DNA of 64,000 nt from Henckelia pumila (Eukaryota > Streptophyta > Magnoliopsida > Lamiales > Gesneriaceae): assembly GCF_033568475.1 (NCBI RefSeq), contig NW_027331833.1, positions 3,224,001 through 3,288,000 of the forward strand, written 5' to 3'. The position numbers and the translations under genes are program-made. Positions 1 to 12,459 of this stretch are shown piece after piece; the first letter of the stretch is position 1, and the number at the start of each line of letters is the position of its first letter. The notes under the pieces are model-generated. The model was not told the origin of the DNA and did no database searches. It saw only the letters and a program-made list of their open reading frames with translations.

Positions 1-2063
1 TTTGACAAGCTTCACATACAAATGGAACACCTGGTTTTAAATTTTGCATACCTCTAACAACATCTAACTTACTCAAGTTCTTTAGGGTCTTGAGTGAGAA
101 ACTTCTTGGAACCTGTCATATGACGTGAGCTACCGCTATCAAAGTACCAAACACCTGAAATATTAGTTCTCAATGCAGTATAAATCATATAACATTGAAT
201 ATCAGCTTTTGGTATCCAAACTTTTCTTATAGTAGATCTGTTTCTGTAGATGTTGTGGAAGGGTGTGGGCAAAACCTTAGGCAACACCTTTGGTGCAGAT
301 CTCTATCTGTAGTCATCTTGCAGCTTGAAACAGTATGGTTTGATATGACCAGGTCTATGACAGTAGTGACAAATGTACTTACCTTTCCTTCTAGGTTTTG
401 TAGGAACATTAGGCTGTGGCTTTGGTTTTGGAGGATTAGTTGGTGTGGCCTTTTTGGTTGATCTTACAGTACAGCTTCTTTTTTTGACAAACACAAGGCC
501 TTTTGAACTTTCACCAACCTCAAATGTACTATTTTCAAAACCTAAATCAGCCGTACCATCTCTTCCCATCATGAATAGTGAATCAAGCTTGGTAGTGCTT
601 GAATTAAATTTGGCCAAAGTAGCTTTTGCTTTTCCCAGTTCTTCTTTTACTTGACTCAACTCCATGTCTTTCTTACTCAGCATAACTTCAAGCCTTCACA
701 CATCATCCTTTAGATCAAAATTTTCTTTTGAAAGCATGGTATTCATCTTATTTCTTTCAATCCAGTCAGTATGTAGTTCTTCAAACATCATCCGAGCTTC
801 TTCCATGGATATTATATCATCACCTGAATCATTATTACACACATTATCAGTAATCGAAGAATTTAAGAAGATTGACCTTTGGGAGGTGTTACGACCAGGT
901 GTGGCAACACCTGCGGTAACACCTAAAGGATTGACTTGAAACTTCTTTTTGCTTTCCAGTAGGGCAGATAAGGCAGTGTGGCTTTCTTCATCTTCCCGTT
1001 CTTTTTCTTCAGACTCTTCATCACTTAAAGAGTATTCATACCTTTCCTAAGCATGTTAGCACACTCATTTGCATAATGTCCAAAGACTTGACAAACATGA
1101 CATTGTACCGTGTCTAACTTCTTTGGAACTAACTTCTTCTTCCCTTCCATCATTAGTCGAGGCTTAGGAGTATCAGTAGGTATTCTTGGTAACTGTTCTG
1201 GTTCAGTAATTCTCAAAGGCTTGTTTGAGAACATTGGAGCCTTGAGTTTTTGATCCGTCTTTCTGGTTTCTTTCATCTTCTTCAGATATTCATTGAATTT
1301 CCTAGTCATGAGAGAGATCGAATCATCCTCTAAATCAGACTGATGAAATTCTTGGTGGAATTGAACATACTCCTCGTATGAGGGCTTTGAAGCTTGAAGA
1401 GCTATTGATTTTCCTTTATCCTTCTCTTGTGCTGTAAGGTTCATCTCAAAAACTTGAAGGATACTAATCAGTTCAGTCATCTTCATCTTTGAGGTGTTTT
1501 TTACTTCCTCAAGCGCCCAAATCTTTCCATTGAATCTATTTGGCAAAGATCGAAGAACCTTGTTCACCATACTTTCACTAGCAAAGGTCCTCCAAGAGCA
1601 TGTGCCTCTGTAGCTATCTCCCTAAGTCTCTTATCATAACCAGCAATAGTCTCATTCTCATCCATCCTGATATTTTCAAATTTTGTGTTTAGTAATCTCA
1701 GTCTTGTTCTTCTTACACTATCCGATCTTTCACAGTGTTCTTGAAGAGCTTTCCACGCATCCTTAGCAACGATGCAGTCAGCTATGAGTCCAAACATTCT
1801 CATATCCACAGATGAAAAAATTGCATTGATTGCTTTAGCATTATAGCTTGAACTTTGTGTTTCCTCGGCGGTCCAAGTTGCTTTTGGCTTGAGAATATAT
1901 TCTCCTTCTGGATCTAACATCTTTGGAGGAGTCCAACCAGTCAGAATGCTTTGCCAAGCACGAACATCCATTACTTTTATAGTATAGCGCATCCTTGTCT
2001 TCCATAGTGCGTAATTCATGCCATCAAGAATCGGAGCGAGTTAGCAACAGAAGATGAGTCCAT
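1..2063 (-). pseudogene. Ty1/copia gag-protease region, broken, runs off left edge
   Basis: Coding part of a copia retrotransposon read right to left. A gag (UBN2-type) domain starts near 2063, with the WKTRMR and AWQSILTGW motifs near 1990-1930. A gag C-terminus with a CHVCQVFGHYANEC zinc knuckle lies near 1060-1115, a second knuckle CHYCHRPGHIKPYC near 340-380, and the aspartic protease motif DSGSSRHMTG near 115-145. The extreme left edge reads as the GVPFVCEAC start of the gag-pre-integrase domain. The reading frame changes near 2020, 1567 and about 690-1020, so no single gag-pol frame is left. Integrase, reverse transcriptase and RNase H would lie outside the window. The domain order is that of Ty1/copia; activity is ruled out by the frame breaks seen here. 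Confidence 0.9.
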
Positions 2064-2122
2064 CTTATTTCCTATAATAAAATAAAAAAACCAGGATCAG
2101 TTATTAGTGTATCAAGAATATG

Positions 2123-2134
2123 TCTCTGATGCTA
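2123..2134 (-). other. Degenerate primer binding site (tRNA-iMet) of the left copia element
   Basis: The reverse complement reads TAGCATCAGAGA where a plant copia element normally has TGGTATCAGAGC, complementary to the 3' end of initiator tRNA-Met. It lies directly inside the LTR edge and upstream of gag, the expected place. Confidence 0.65.
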
Positions 2135-2136
2135 CT

Positions 2137-2815
2137 TGTAAAAAAATATGGGTTGCACATAAACAGTTTTAGGTGTTGTCACAAAGTGTTGGCAACACCT
2201 ACAAAAATACTTTGAGTAATTTGCAGCAAAATATTATTTAAGCGTGAATAAAATAAAAAAGAAACCAAATAAATAGTCTGAGATATATAAGCAAGAGTGT
2301 AAAATACTCTTGCAGCGCCTCGGGGCAAAACTTTCACTAGAAAAATAATTCAAAGAGTTTTACAAACCCTAAAACTAGTGATTATTGTAAAAATCAATTT
2401 TTTCAACACATGTGAGAAAATACACAATAAAAGTTCTCCTAAAAATTCTATGTAAGATAAAATAATAAAACGAGACAAGGAGAAAAATCTTGAAGCCAAA
2501 ACACGTGAGCAGCACACTTCTCCGATCAAAGATCTTCACATGTTCTTCACGACTTCAAGCAATCACGACCGATCCGAGCTTCAGAAAATCTTCAGTTCTC
2601 TCTCAACGTACGTATATGAAGCTATTAAGTAACTCTCAATTGGTCGATCTCTTCTTTCGTTTTACACGCCCAACTTGATATATAGGCAAGACTCCTTCTT
2701 GTCTTAGTTTCCTTGTAGGCGTGAGATTTCTCAAGATTTGATCATATCAAATCTACACAAATAAATAAAGATATATGTTAGATATGATATAATAAAAATT
2801 ATACTAAACTTAACA
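2137..2815 (-). repeat. 5' LTR of the left copia element
   Basis: On the minus strand the block starts TGTTAAG at 2815 and ends TACA at about 2137, directly beside the primer binding site. A TATA-like CTATATATC lies near 2680 in the right orientation. The partner 3' LTR is outside the window, so the ends rest on the terminal TG/CA and on position relative to the primer site. Confidence 0.65.
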
Positions 2816-3784
2816 ATATCTCAAATCAATTTATTCAAAAAAATAAATAACTTATATAAAAGTTAATTTATGTCCAAAAAAGACAAAATATATTAAATAA
2901 AATCTTTTCAAAAACTTGAGAAATTTAAAGAATAAATATTCCTTTCAAAGACATTATTAAAATGTTCTCAACCCGAAATCGAACCAACTCAAAAATGATC
3001 AACCCGAACATGAACAACCCCATTTGATTTTTTAATATATTTATAAAAAATAATTAAATAATAATATTTTAATATAAGCACATATATAATAACAAATTTT
3101 TTTTTGACAAGCATATAAGAACAGAATTTCGTTTATATATAGTTTAAATTTGAAAGTCTAAACTAAAAAATACAAATATGTTGAAAAAGCAAAATTTTAT
3201 AAAATAAATATTAAATGATGAAAATTTATTATTTAACATACGATTATTTTTTTGTCAAACATACAATATATAAAAACGTAGTAATTTTTTTTTAAATTCT
3301 ATATAAAAACAATAATAAATTTTTTTGGATCATATCAACCGAACCCGATTACTTTTTGTGTAAGTTTCGGGTCTAACTAACCCGAAGCTGAAATCTTTAA
3401 CTCTAACTCGATATTTTTGGATCGAGTTGATATGTTGAGTTCAATTTAAAAAGTTTTAACTTCGAGCAAATGCAATAACATATCAATTACGTTAATCAAA
3501 TAAATCGCACGATGCAAATATTGTGCAACCTATCGTCATTTATTTATTTACGTACATTTTTTCTTTTTGAAGAAATTTATTTACGTACTTAAGTGGTAAT
3601 TAAGTGGTAATAAATATTAAATGGTCCTAATGGACCCCTAATCATTTATTTATATTATATTATATTTATTATTTACTGGTTCATTCATCTTCACCATACA
3701 TCCTAACAGACAGTAGTTGCTCCTCCAATTCCATTTGTTGTACTATCTGAAATCTCGCATCGTCGATTTGGCGGCCATATTTCG
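2816..3784. other. AT-rich intergenic DNA upstream of the TMEM120-like gene
   Basis: No gene seen. Stretches rich in the words AACCCGAA and CGGGTT at 2968-3025 and 3330-3440 look like the arms of an old non-autonomous DNA transposon, but no clean terminal repeats or duplications could be placed. The last 120 bases hold TATATTATATTATATT-like runs that could serve as core promoter of the next gene. Confidence 0.4.
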
Positions 3785-6700
3785 ATGGGAGATTCGCCGG
3801 AGGATTCGAAAGCAGTCGGCGGAGAAATTTCCAGGCTGGTGGAGCAGGCCAAGGAATTGCAGGAGACAGCTTCGTCTCTTATATCCCGCACCTCCCGTGA
3901 GGAAGATGCGCTGCGCCAGCGCGTGGCATCACTCGATGCGCACATCAATTCCCTCCGTTCATCGCTCCGCAGCTCTAAAAATGCTGACAAAGTATGTGTG
4001 TGCGGGTTTTTACATGCACGCGGCATTTCGGCAGTGTCTGTATTCATTTTTATTAAAGGATGTTTTTGTTTAATTTGCTAGTTGGAAGAGGAGTTAGCGA
4101 GAGCGAGGTATGTGTTGAGTGAAGGTGATGCGGCAGCATATCTTCCGAGTAAATCTCATGGTTTGTTTTCTCATGTTTTTTTTTTTTTAAATTTTGTGTT
4201 TCTTAGATGTATGCTGTATATAGAAAATGGATGCTTTTCTTGTTTATTTATTTTATGGTCATTGTTTGAATGCAGGGAGGTTTTTGAGGATGTTTCTGGG
4301 GCCGATTAATGTGAGGGCAAATAGGAAGGATGTGCAATTGAAAGTGAAAGATGAATACAATAATTTCAGAGTATACTTTTATATTCAACTCGTGAAATCA
4401 TTTTATGTTTTGTTCTTATGCCGTTTTAATTTATGTCATTGGTGTTACGTAAGAGAAATTATCGGTGGGTATAGATGATGGACAGGTATCGGAATATCAT
4501 GAAATCTCATGGATAATGCCACATGAGGAGTGACACGGCAGACTATTCTACGAGGCTCTGGTTGTCGATAATTTATCAAACGATGATAATTTAGAAATAA
4601 TAATAGTTGGCTCCACTAGATTTTGGGATTGGAAATCAGGAGACCCATATACTTATGAAGAGTTGGCAGTGATGCAATCTGGTGATTCTTGCCCTGAGGT
4701 TATTCTGTATTCACCCGAATAGTGCATGTGGACACTACTGGATAGCAGTAGCATGCTATTTTCTTTTTTGTTCTAGAAACTGCTTTAGTTCATTTTGGTT
4801 TGGTATCTCTAAGTTTGTTTCTGCGGTTGCTTGTCCTGTATATTGCAACATTTACTGATTCAATTTTTGAAAGCATTTGTTCCTTCGTAGTTATTGAACA
4901 GAATTGTATGTCATGGCAGGATAGAACAGCATATATGTTCCTCTGTCTTCCGTTGCTGCTGCTGGTGTTAAGGTCATGGATTTGGGATGGATGTCTACTG
5001 GCATTGCCTGTTCAACTTTACCAGGTACTCTGTGATAAACATTTCTTCTCCTTGGTTCTTGTATTTTGTTGATATTTTGCATTGTCATCATAAGTATATC
5101 TAGTTTTCTAATCGTGAGCATAATTATTTCCTACAGGCATGGCTGCTGTATCTCTACACAGGTTTGGCTTTGAGAGAAAACATTTTAAGAGTTAATGGAA
5201 GTGATATACGCCCATGGTAATTTAATATGATTTAAACCTTATTTAATGAACCTGCTAAACTTATTTGCCATTTGTGAACAAGAAATTGACAACTTTAGTT
5301 CTAAACTTATACAAGGTTTTGATTCTGCAGGTGGATTAAACATCATTATTGTGCTATGGCTATGGCTCTCATTAGTCTTACTTGGGGGATAGAGAAGGGA
5401 CCTGATTGTGCTCAGAAACAGGTGGATTATGCTGTATCAACCATTTACCGACACAAGCAAACACATGCACAAATATGTGAATTAAGAAAAGAAATTAATA
5501 GACATAAACTGCTTGGCTTCTTCTGTGTTACTTTTCCTCTTTTTTTCTCCTTTTCTCGTCTTTCCTCTCTCATATGATCAAAAGGATATAGTTCATTGCA
5601 GAGAGGTATACAACTGTTCTTGAAATGGGCTATCATGCAAGGATTTGCCATGATTCTTCAGAATAGATATCAAAGGCAGAGACTCTACACACGTATTGCA
5701 CTTGGCAAGGTAAATAATATTAGTTTCTTCACTATCACCCCTTTGGCTGTTGCCACTTCACTTGTCCATATTCACTCGGTATTCATCTTTCAAAAATTAT
5801 TTGACCTTTTTTGCTCCTGGGTGCGGAATTATTTTCATAATAATCTGCCTTGCATGCAGAAAGGATTACTAAGATGTGATTGGATAACTATGTATACCTG
5901 ATTAATTCTTCGCTTTGAAGATTGCTCATGCTACATGTAGATAACTAGGGGAATAATTTTTCTTTAATTTTTTGGGCCTAAATTGGATTTAATTTTAGTG
6001 CTGATTGTCATTCAGATCCTAGATAATGTCAAAACCTATTAATCTCATGGTATTGTGGTTAGTTTTCACTTGTTAAAGCAGTTCTACTGTTGTTTGTGCT
6101 GGTTAACGTGGAACTGTTCTTTCATAATTTCTTGCGCACTCATTCCATTCTCAACATTTTTTTACTGATGTTTTTTGAGGTTGTTGTAGGCCAGGAGAAT
6201 GGATGTTGTTTGGGGAGAAACTGCTGGAGTGGAGGGTCAGTTGCTGTTGCTCTTCCCTGTACTTTTCGCTTTGCAGGTATATTGTTGCTATTCTTTGAGT
6301 TATTTACTGGAATGATCTCATCCTTTGGATAAGGTGTTATTTTTAAGAACTTCTTGTTGGATTTTCTACACTCATATATGTCAAGAACCCTAATTTAGGG
6401 AAGCATGAAGGCTCCATTTAGATATGAAAAATTACAATTGTTAACTAGAGGTCAACACACTACAAAAAGCTAACAGCTCAAAAAACTCTGTCAAAATAAT
6501 GCTCCAATCCCTATACACGATTGACACCGAAAAAGATTTAAAGTCCGCAGACGATTGAAGCCACCAAATAACCCTAAGCTTAATCTTATCCCAGCAGTCA
6601 ACAACCGAGTCTTCTATAACTTCAAAGATCCTCTTGTTTCTCTCCAACCACACGGACCAGCAGATATAATGAGCTACCATATTCCAGAAAGTCCTCCCTC

Positions 6701-9700
6701 TCCTTCCCAAAACACTTCTTAGGTCCTGCTCAAACAAATCTCAAATATTTTTTGGCACAACCCAGACCGTATTGAAATCAACCAAGGCGTTACTCCAAAA
6801 CGAGTGGACGAAAGGACAATGTAAAAGCAGATGATCCTGAGTCTCGAAATCCTGCTTGCATGAAACACACCACCTGGGACCTAGAGAACACGAGGGGTTC
6901 CTTCTCTGCATCACCTCCAAAGTCGGTAATTTACCAAGAACAGCAGTCCATGAAAACATAACCTTAGAAGGAATCAGCATCTTCCAAACGACATTGAAAA
7001 GCGGAAAAGAAGGAAATGATGACAATCTTACACCATAACAAGTCTCTTTCCTTAGAAAACCTCCACCACCACTAAAGCTTTATTCCTCAAACAAACACTA
7101 TCAATGCCCAATCCACCACGTTCTTTGGGTCTACAAACTTGGTCCCAAACCACCTGATGACAATGATGCTCCCCGTCAGCTCCATCCCACAAAAAATCCC
7201 TCATAGATTTTTTCGTGGCGTCCGCTATGCCAGACGGAATACTGAATAAAGATAAGAAGTACAAAGGCAAGGTATTCAACACCACTGAATGACATATTTT
7301 AAAATTCTATATCTTTCAACATAATCAGTATGAACATTTTCGAAAAAATATTAAAATTTAAAATATCTCATACACCGTTAAAATAAATAAATATATGATA
7401 TGACATCACTAACCAACACATTTTTATGACATGATGTTTACCGTAACAATGTATGATTCAAAAGTAAAACTAAAGATATATCACATTATCCAATATGATG
7501 TCACAGAACACATTTTCTAAAAGCAATTTCACAAAACACCCAAAAACTCTATTGAACACCGCTTTTCTTTTGAGTATTACACTTGATGCTGTCTTATATA
7601 ACATAAATAATAAAAAACAATGCTTTCCTTAGTGTAATAAACCGCACGCTATCTTATAAAACAGAAAGAATAAATGAAACCAGTTTATGTGCCTTGGAAC
7701 TGACTAACTCAAACCATCTAACGCTCGGCCATGAAGGGAAAATAAATCATGTTTGATGGTTTATGTGGTCCAAATGATAATTGTGTGGTTCTTAACATTC
7801 TCCTTTAAGCATATTGCATATCACATATGCAAGCTTGGACAACAAATAGAAATGCTGAGTTTCGTTCAAGCATTTATGAAATACTGCTGATTGCTATTTT
7901 TAGAGATGTAGAACATACGTTGAAGTATCTCATGAATTAACTCTTTGATTTTCATGTGGCTAGCTTGGTAAAAGGGGATTAGCAGCAATGTGTAAATCTA
8001 TCTCATTGCCATAAAATAAAGAAACAGACGAGAAACAACCGAGTGTTTTTTAGTTTTCCCAGAAATAAAAAAACCATCAACTTTAATGCATCAGCCCGTG
8101 AGGCAATATCGAGTCATGAGGTATGTTCCTCAGTCTTAATCACCATAGGCAGATAAACGAGTAGTGGTGTTAGGCTGTTAGCTAAGAGTAGAATGGCTAA
8201 GCTTGGGCTCTCTTTAAGATATCTCAGAGCATGAAGGGCAGCATTCGTGTGAGGAGATTTTAGAGCATGTATGAACTGGTGTAAAATTTTTACTCCGTAC
8301 TTGATATCTGGTTATGTTATGGTGAGATAAAACAACCATCCACAAGTACTTTGAGAAACAAAGAGGTCGGTAAAGAAACAGTTAAAGGATTTGAGGTCTG
8401 TTTGATTAATCATCACACAGCTGAGATGTCAGTCTCAATTTTGATCCAAGGAGTGTAAGTGGTTTTGCAAGAGCAAGACCTGCTTCAGGAATAAGTTCGA
8501 TATTATATCCCAATTGATCCAGACAGATGCCCCTCGAGCGACTTTGATACCAACGAAGGTCTTTGATTTTGATATAAGAATTGAGATGATGTTTCAATGT
8601 TGAAATAGAGGGTTCAATCGTTAGAGAATCATTTCTCTTAACAAATAAAGAAATTTTGTAATGAGATTGGTTGGATGTACCTAGCCTGGGACAGAACTGA
8701 ACTTATGTTTAAATTACCTAATGGCCTACTTGAGACCATGTTGTGATTCCAATAGGTTGCATAACTCATGCTGGATCTGCTGATACTCTCCTGCTTTGCA
8801 AGGCCTTGAACTTACATATTAACCCCTATTTATATCGTCTTGAGGAGAAGCATTATTCATATCCATTTAATAAATAGGACAACTTTAATTGCTACAACAC
8901 TAACCAAACACCCAAAATGTGTCGTTATAAGTTATAACCAATTACCTCTTGTCGAGTAAAATTCTTGGCCGCTAAACTAGCCTTGAAACGGTCTACACTA
9001 GTTCCTGGGACGACCTTGTGTACCCATTTGCACCCAATACCTTTCTTACTAAGAGGCAAATCAACATAGCCTGAGCATGACTGGACTTCAAAGCTGCAAT
9101 GTTAGCAGCCGTTGCATCTCTCCATCTGGAATCAATAGCTATCTCGTGATAGGAAATAGGTTCTTTAATAACAGAAGTTACAGAACAGAGATAAAAAAAA
9201 AAGCTGTATAAGATTTTGAATGGTTGATGTATGATACATTTATATTCAGTAAATGGATTAGGTATCATGACTTGATTAGAGGTAGGGAGGATAGAACAAT
9301 ATAGTTTTTGGTCCAGATTTGAGGGTTTTTCGATCTCCTGATTGGATAGTTATCGGAATTGATGACTAAAAGTTGAGCAGTAGGAATATAACCATGGTCA
9401 GAAACAATAGATGGGAGACACAGGTCAAGAAAGTGACAAAAAATGGGATATAAGGAGACAAAACTATGGCTATCTTTTGTCAACATGGAAATGGACGAGT
9501 TGAAATGAAAGTCAGGTGCATGAAGTATATTATGGAGGAAATGATCACTGTCGGTGGAATGAGGCCAATATGACTAAGAGGAGTGTGGCTTCCATTAGTC
9601 ATATTGATTGTAGCATTGCAATAGCTAGCTTCAATGTAAAAAATATTGTTAGCTAAAGGAATTACTTATAATATGTTTGTTAGCCCCGCTGTTTACTGAT

Positions 9701-12459
9701 AATGACAAAGTAGTTAGAAATTGTGAGATACTTCATTACCTGCAATATTCATCGCCAATTCCGCAAGTGTTCCTGGAGAAGGTTTTATTTAACAACTTCA
9801 GAATCTTTGTACACTGAGAATGTGAGAAAAGAGAATACTGGGGCTGACTCGAAGTGTTCTGAAGTTCAACTATTTGTTTCGCTGTTATGACCGTAGGGTT
9901 TTGTGCTTTTAAAAGTAAAGCTCATTTTTACTTCTGATTGTACCGTTGTTAGACTTGTGAAGCTTGTGCCCAGAAGGATTTCTCTTACTTAGAAAGATTA
10001 GGCCTATTATGATGATTACAATTACAGTTCTTTACACCTAGAAGCCTCAAATTTGTTTGGAGATGAAGTAGAAAGAAGGTTGAAATAGTAAACACAGCAG
10101 AGGATAAATGTGTACTAGAGAATGTGATTGTCCCCTGCGACTCTTATTCAAATATGATTGACAAAGCTCTAGAGATAAATGGTAAACATTTCATCATTAA
10201 TCTGACTTCTTGGGGCATCCCATAACTGCAGCAATCTGGAATAATCAATAAAAATGAAATAGGAACCTTACACCAGTCTTTTCTCGATGCGGAGCAAAAG
10301 TTCAAGATTCATCGACCTTCTTATCAAATCTCTGTTTCAGATCCTTCCAAACTAAGGGTACATCTGTAGAGTAAACAATGACATCAAAGATTTCCCTAGA
10401 TGCAGGGCTTTATGATATGTGATAGCACGGTGGCATTACAATCTTCCTACTGATGCCCGCTAAGATGATCCTTCTTTTTGGTTGAAAACAAGTTCCGCCA
10501 ATGAATATTTGTTTACTTTTTGCTCGTAGAGATAAACATCGCACAATTCCATGCCCTATAGCTTTTAGTACCAATCAACTGCTAAAAATTTAGATGAACA
10601 CACAGGTATATCTAGTGGATTAAAGTAGAGCGGATAATTGAAAATGAAGGGAGCAGCCATTATGTTCAGCTGAATACTGGAAATATTGAAACTGGTGAAT
10701 TGCTGCAGAATTTTTGCGGGATCAATTTGAAAGTGATATGTCAAATTTAGGAAATTATTTAAAGATAACATATAAAAAAAATGAAGTAAATTATAGTATG
10801 CAAATGAATTGACTATAGAAGTGCTCCTAGGGAAAAGAATTATAGAACCCTATGTGAGGACTCTATTCAGATATGGAAAAAATTGTTTTGCTCCATACAA
10901 ATGAAACTCTGTTATACACATCAGACAGTGTTTTAAAAGGCGTAGCGTTGGTCTGTAGCGTTTTTATCCTGTGATAGCGTAGCGTAAATAGCGCAGCGCA
11001 TAGCGTAAGTTATTCGTGCACGTCAATTATTTAATTAAAAAATAGAAATATGCTTATATAAGTAAATAGATGAGATAATTAGTTATGAAATCATAATAAT
11101 TTAGAAAGTCTTACAACTAAAACGACATAATCTAAAAATAATCGGATCTAGGGTTCATCTTTACCTCTGAAATCAGCTCCAGAAAGTTTCAATTATGAAT
11201 CGGCTCTAAGTTTTCTTCGCGTGAGGACTTCTGAATCGGTTCTAGGGCTTGGACGTGGGAATCGGCTTGGATGTACAAGTTGTAGGTCAAATAAATGAAT
11301 TTATGGGCTTTTATTTTTAGGCCCAAAAAGCGTGGGCTATCACCAGAAAAGCGCAATAGCGCACGCTATTTGCTTCTAGGCGCGCCTCGCCCACAAATAG
11401 CGTGCGCTATTGAAGCAAACCGCTAAGGACCGAGCGCTATATAGCGCTCGGCATGAAAAGTGCGCTATAGCGGGCTACGTAGCGCGCTTTTGAAAACACT
11501 GACATCAGACTGAATAAAAGCAACCAATTTTCCTGCCTTGAAACTAACTAAAACCAACTATGGCTGAGGTGTAAGAGTAAAACAGATAATGTTCAACAAT
11601 GTATGTGTAATGGACTTCGCTGGCCCAGCCATTCTTGCACTCATGGTCTTCTCCCCCTGGTGGGGAGTTTTTGCCCTCCCCAGGAATCGAACCTTGTACC
11701 CCAAACTTAAATACAAAGTTTTATGATTCCTGGTAAACTCCCCACCAAGGGGGAGAAGACCATGAGTGCAAGAATGGCTGGGCCAGCCCAGTCCATTACA
11801 AAAAAGGACGCCCTTTTATGTAACGACCCACGTCCTTCCACCGCATCCCTCCCCAGCCTATAGCATGGGCTCGGACCGCATGGTTCGACGGGGAGGGATG
11901 CGGTGAAAGGACGTGGGTCGTTACAGTATGTGCATCAATGATGATTATGCAGTTCTTAACACAAGATGGCCAAACATGCAACATCTTTTGTTATGTGAAT
12001 GATTTACTATTCACCTCAGCGTTTTACCTCAGGAACCTGTCTAACCAGCTCCTTGTTTTCAGGGTTTTGAGGCGTATGTTGGGTTGTTGTATCTTAAAAC
12101 AGCACTTACTGGATTAAGTTCAGACTGGCAGGTAAATGGAAACTGAACTTTTAACCTTGATGGCTTGATGCTTTTGTGGTAATTTTTCTTCATTGTGTAC
12201 AACTTGAGGTGCTCTTTGTCGTCTGAATTCATCTTGGTCGATAGTGTCTCATATTTTGCAGTGATATTAAATGTTGTCAAATTCTAAGATGTGGATATTT
12301 CAGGTAATTGTCTGTGGAATTCTTCTTATAATTATGGCCGTTGGGAATTTTGCTAACACAGTGCAAACCCTTGTTACAAAGTCTCGGGTTAAAGCAAAAA
12401 TAAAGAAAGGTAAAAGCAGGGTAGAATTGAATCAGGCAGTTGATGACAAGAGTTTGTGA
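3785..12459 (+). CDS. TMEM120/TMPIT-like multi-pass membrane protein, 10 exons
   Basis: Predicted exons: 3785-3991, 4082-4160, 4276-4370, 4920-5024, 5137-5216, 5331-5421, 5602-5709, 6190-6276, 12063-12131 and 12304-12459. All are bounded by GT/AG, all phases agree, and the total is 1077 nt or 358 aa, close to what I recall for plant TMPIT-like proteins. The N-terminal ~95 residues are a charged coiled coil (EISRLVEQAKELQETASSL and on). The conserved motifs GPINVRANRKDVQLKVKDEY, RTAYMFLCLPLLLLVLRSW, YTGLALRENILRVNGSDIRP, NRYQRQRLYTRIALGK and MDVVWGETAGVEGQLLLLFP mark the family, with about six hydrophobic spans from residue ~130 on. Animal TMEM120A/B sit in the nuclear envelope/ER and bind coenzyme A; the plant role is not settled. 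The start is the first ATG before the coiled coil. The long intron 8 (6277-12062) is full of transposons. The protein looks intact. Confidence 0.9.
6431..7290 (-). mobile_element. LINE (non-LTR retrotransposon) 3' fragment with zf-RVT domain
   Basis: Three successive minus-strand reading frames make one decayed protein tail. Around 7285-7060 is the KSMRDFLWDGADGEHHCH and PKERGGLGIDSV region that follows plant LINE reverse transcriptases. Around 7020-6745 is the zf-RVT domain with CVSCKQDFETQDHLLLHC. Around 6735-6500 is WNMVAHYICWSVWLERNKRIF, also typical of the family end. Frames shift between the blocks and the endonuclease and main RT domains are absent: a 5'-truncated, inactive copy, antisense to the host gene. 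Confidence 0.85.
8090..10560 (-). mobile_element. Heavily decayed Ty1/copia relic in intron
   Basis: Minus-strand fragments in copia order. Gag-like text VPLVWKDLKQRFDKKVDE lies near 10390-10300. A PIRRS...IWTKNYIV linker lies near 9360-9300. The start of the RVT_2 reverse transcriptase, EPISYHEIAIDSRWRDATA, lies near 9160-9100. RIKDL...GICLDQ...ELIPEAGLALAKPL lies near 8590-8440, YRRLVGRLLYLTITRPDI near 8370-8310 and ALHALRYLKESPSLA near 8240-8190. Frames shift between every block, large parts such as most of integrase are missing, and no LTRs were recognised. Confidence 0.8.
10926..11501. mobile_element. hAT-type MITE, 576 bp, with 8-bp target-site duplication
   Basis: Ends CAGTGTTTTAAAAGGCG and (reverse complement) CAGTGTTTTCAAAAGCGCG are imperfect terminal inverted repeats. 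Both sides carry the exact 8-bp duplication ACATCAGA (10918-10925 and 11502-11509). An 8-bp duplication with CAGTGTTTT ends is typical of hAT elements. No coding capacity. The interior near both ends is unusually rich in TAGCG/GCGC words, including self-complementary AGCGCTATATAGCGCT near 11436. Confidence 0.9.
11608..11800. mobile_element. Fold-back element with ~60-bp inverted arms and a B-box-like motif
   Basis: The left arm, TAATGGACTT near 11608 through the CCCTGGTGGGGAG word near 11669, is almost the perfect reverse complement of the right arm, near 11737 to AGTCCATTA at 11798. The loop of about 70 bp contains, on the minus strand, GGTTCGATTCC near 11690, which fits a polymerase III B box as found in tRNA-derived SINEs. 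No A box was placed. Confidence 0.75.
11818..11925. mobile_element. Second fold-back element with ~36-bp inverted arms
   Basis: TGTAACGACCCACGTCC...CGCATCCCTCCCC at 11818-11855 pairs with GGGGAGGGATGCGG...GGACGTGGGTCGTTACA ending at 11925. The loop is about 35 bp. It lies 17 bp right of the previous fold-back. The pair together is flanked by the 7-bp direct repeat GTATGTG (11601-11607 and 11926-11932), suggesting one insertion event. Confidence 0.75.

Larger units (their letters stand above)
6277..12062 (+). other. Transposon-filled 5.8-kb intron 8 of the TMEM120-like gene
   Basis: All other introns of this gene are 89-550 bp. This one, between GCTTTGCAG|gtatat and ttttcag|GGTTTT, holds a LINE 3' piece (6431-7290), a copia relic (8090-10560), an hAT MITE (10926-11501) and a double fold-back element (11608-11925). 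The remaining stretches 7300-8090, 10560-10917 and 11926-12060 show nothing I can name. Both splice sites are intact, so splicing across the whole intron is plausible. Confidence 0.85.

Noticed and set aside
3703..4047. Antisense open frame over exon 1 of the TMEM120-like gene
   Set aside because: It is the shadow of a coding exon; the sense frame has family motifs and splice sites.
11680..11700. B-box-like GGTTCGATTCC as part of a tRNA gene
   Set aside because: No A box, no acceptor stem and no cloverleaf could be drawn; it lies in the loop of a fold-back element.
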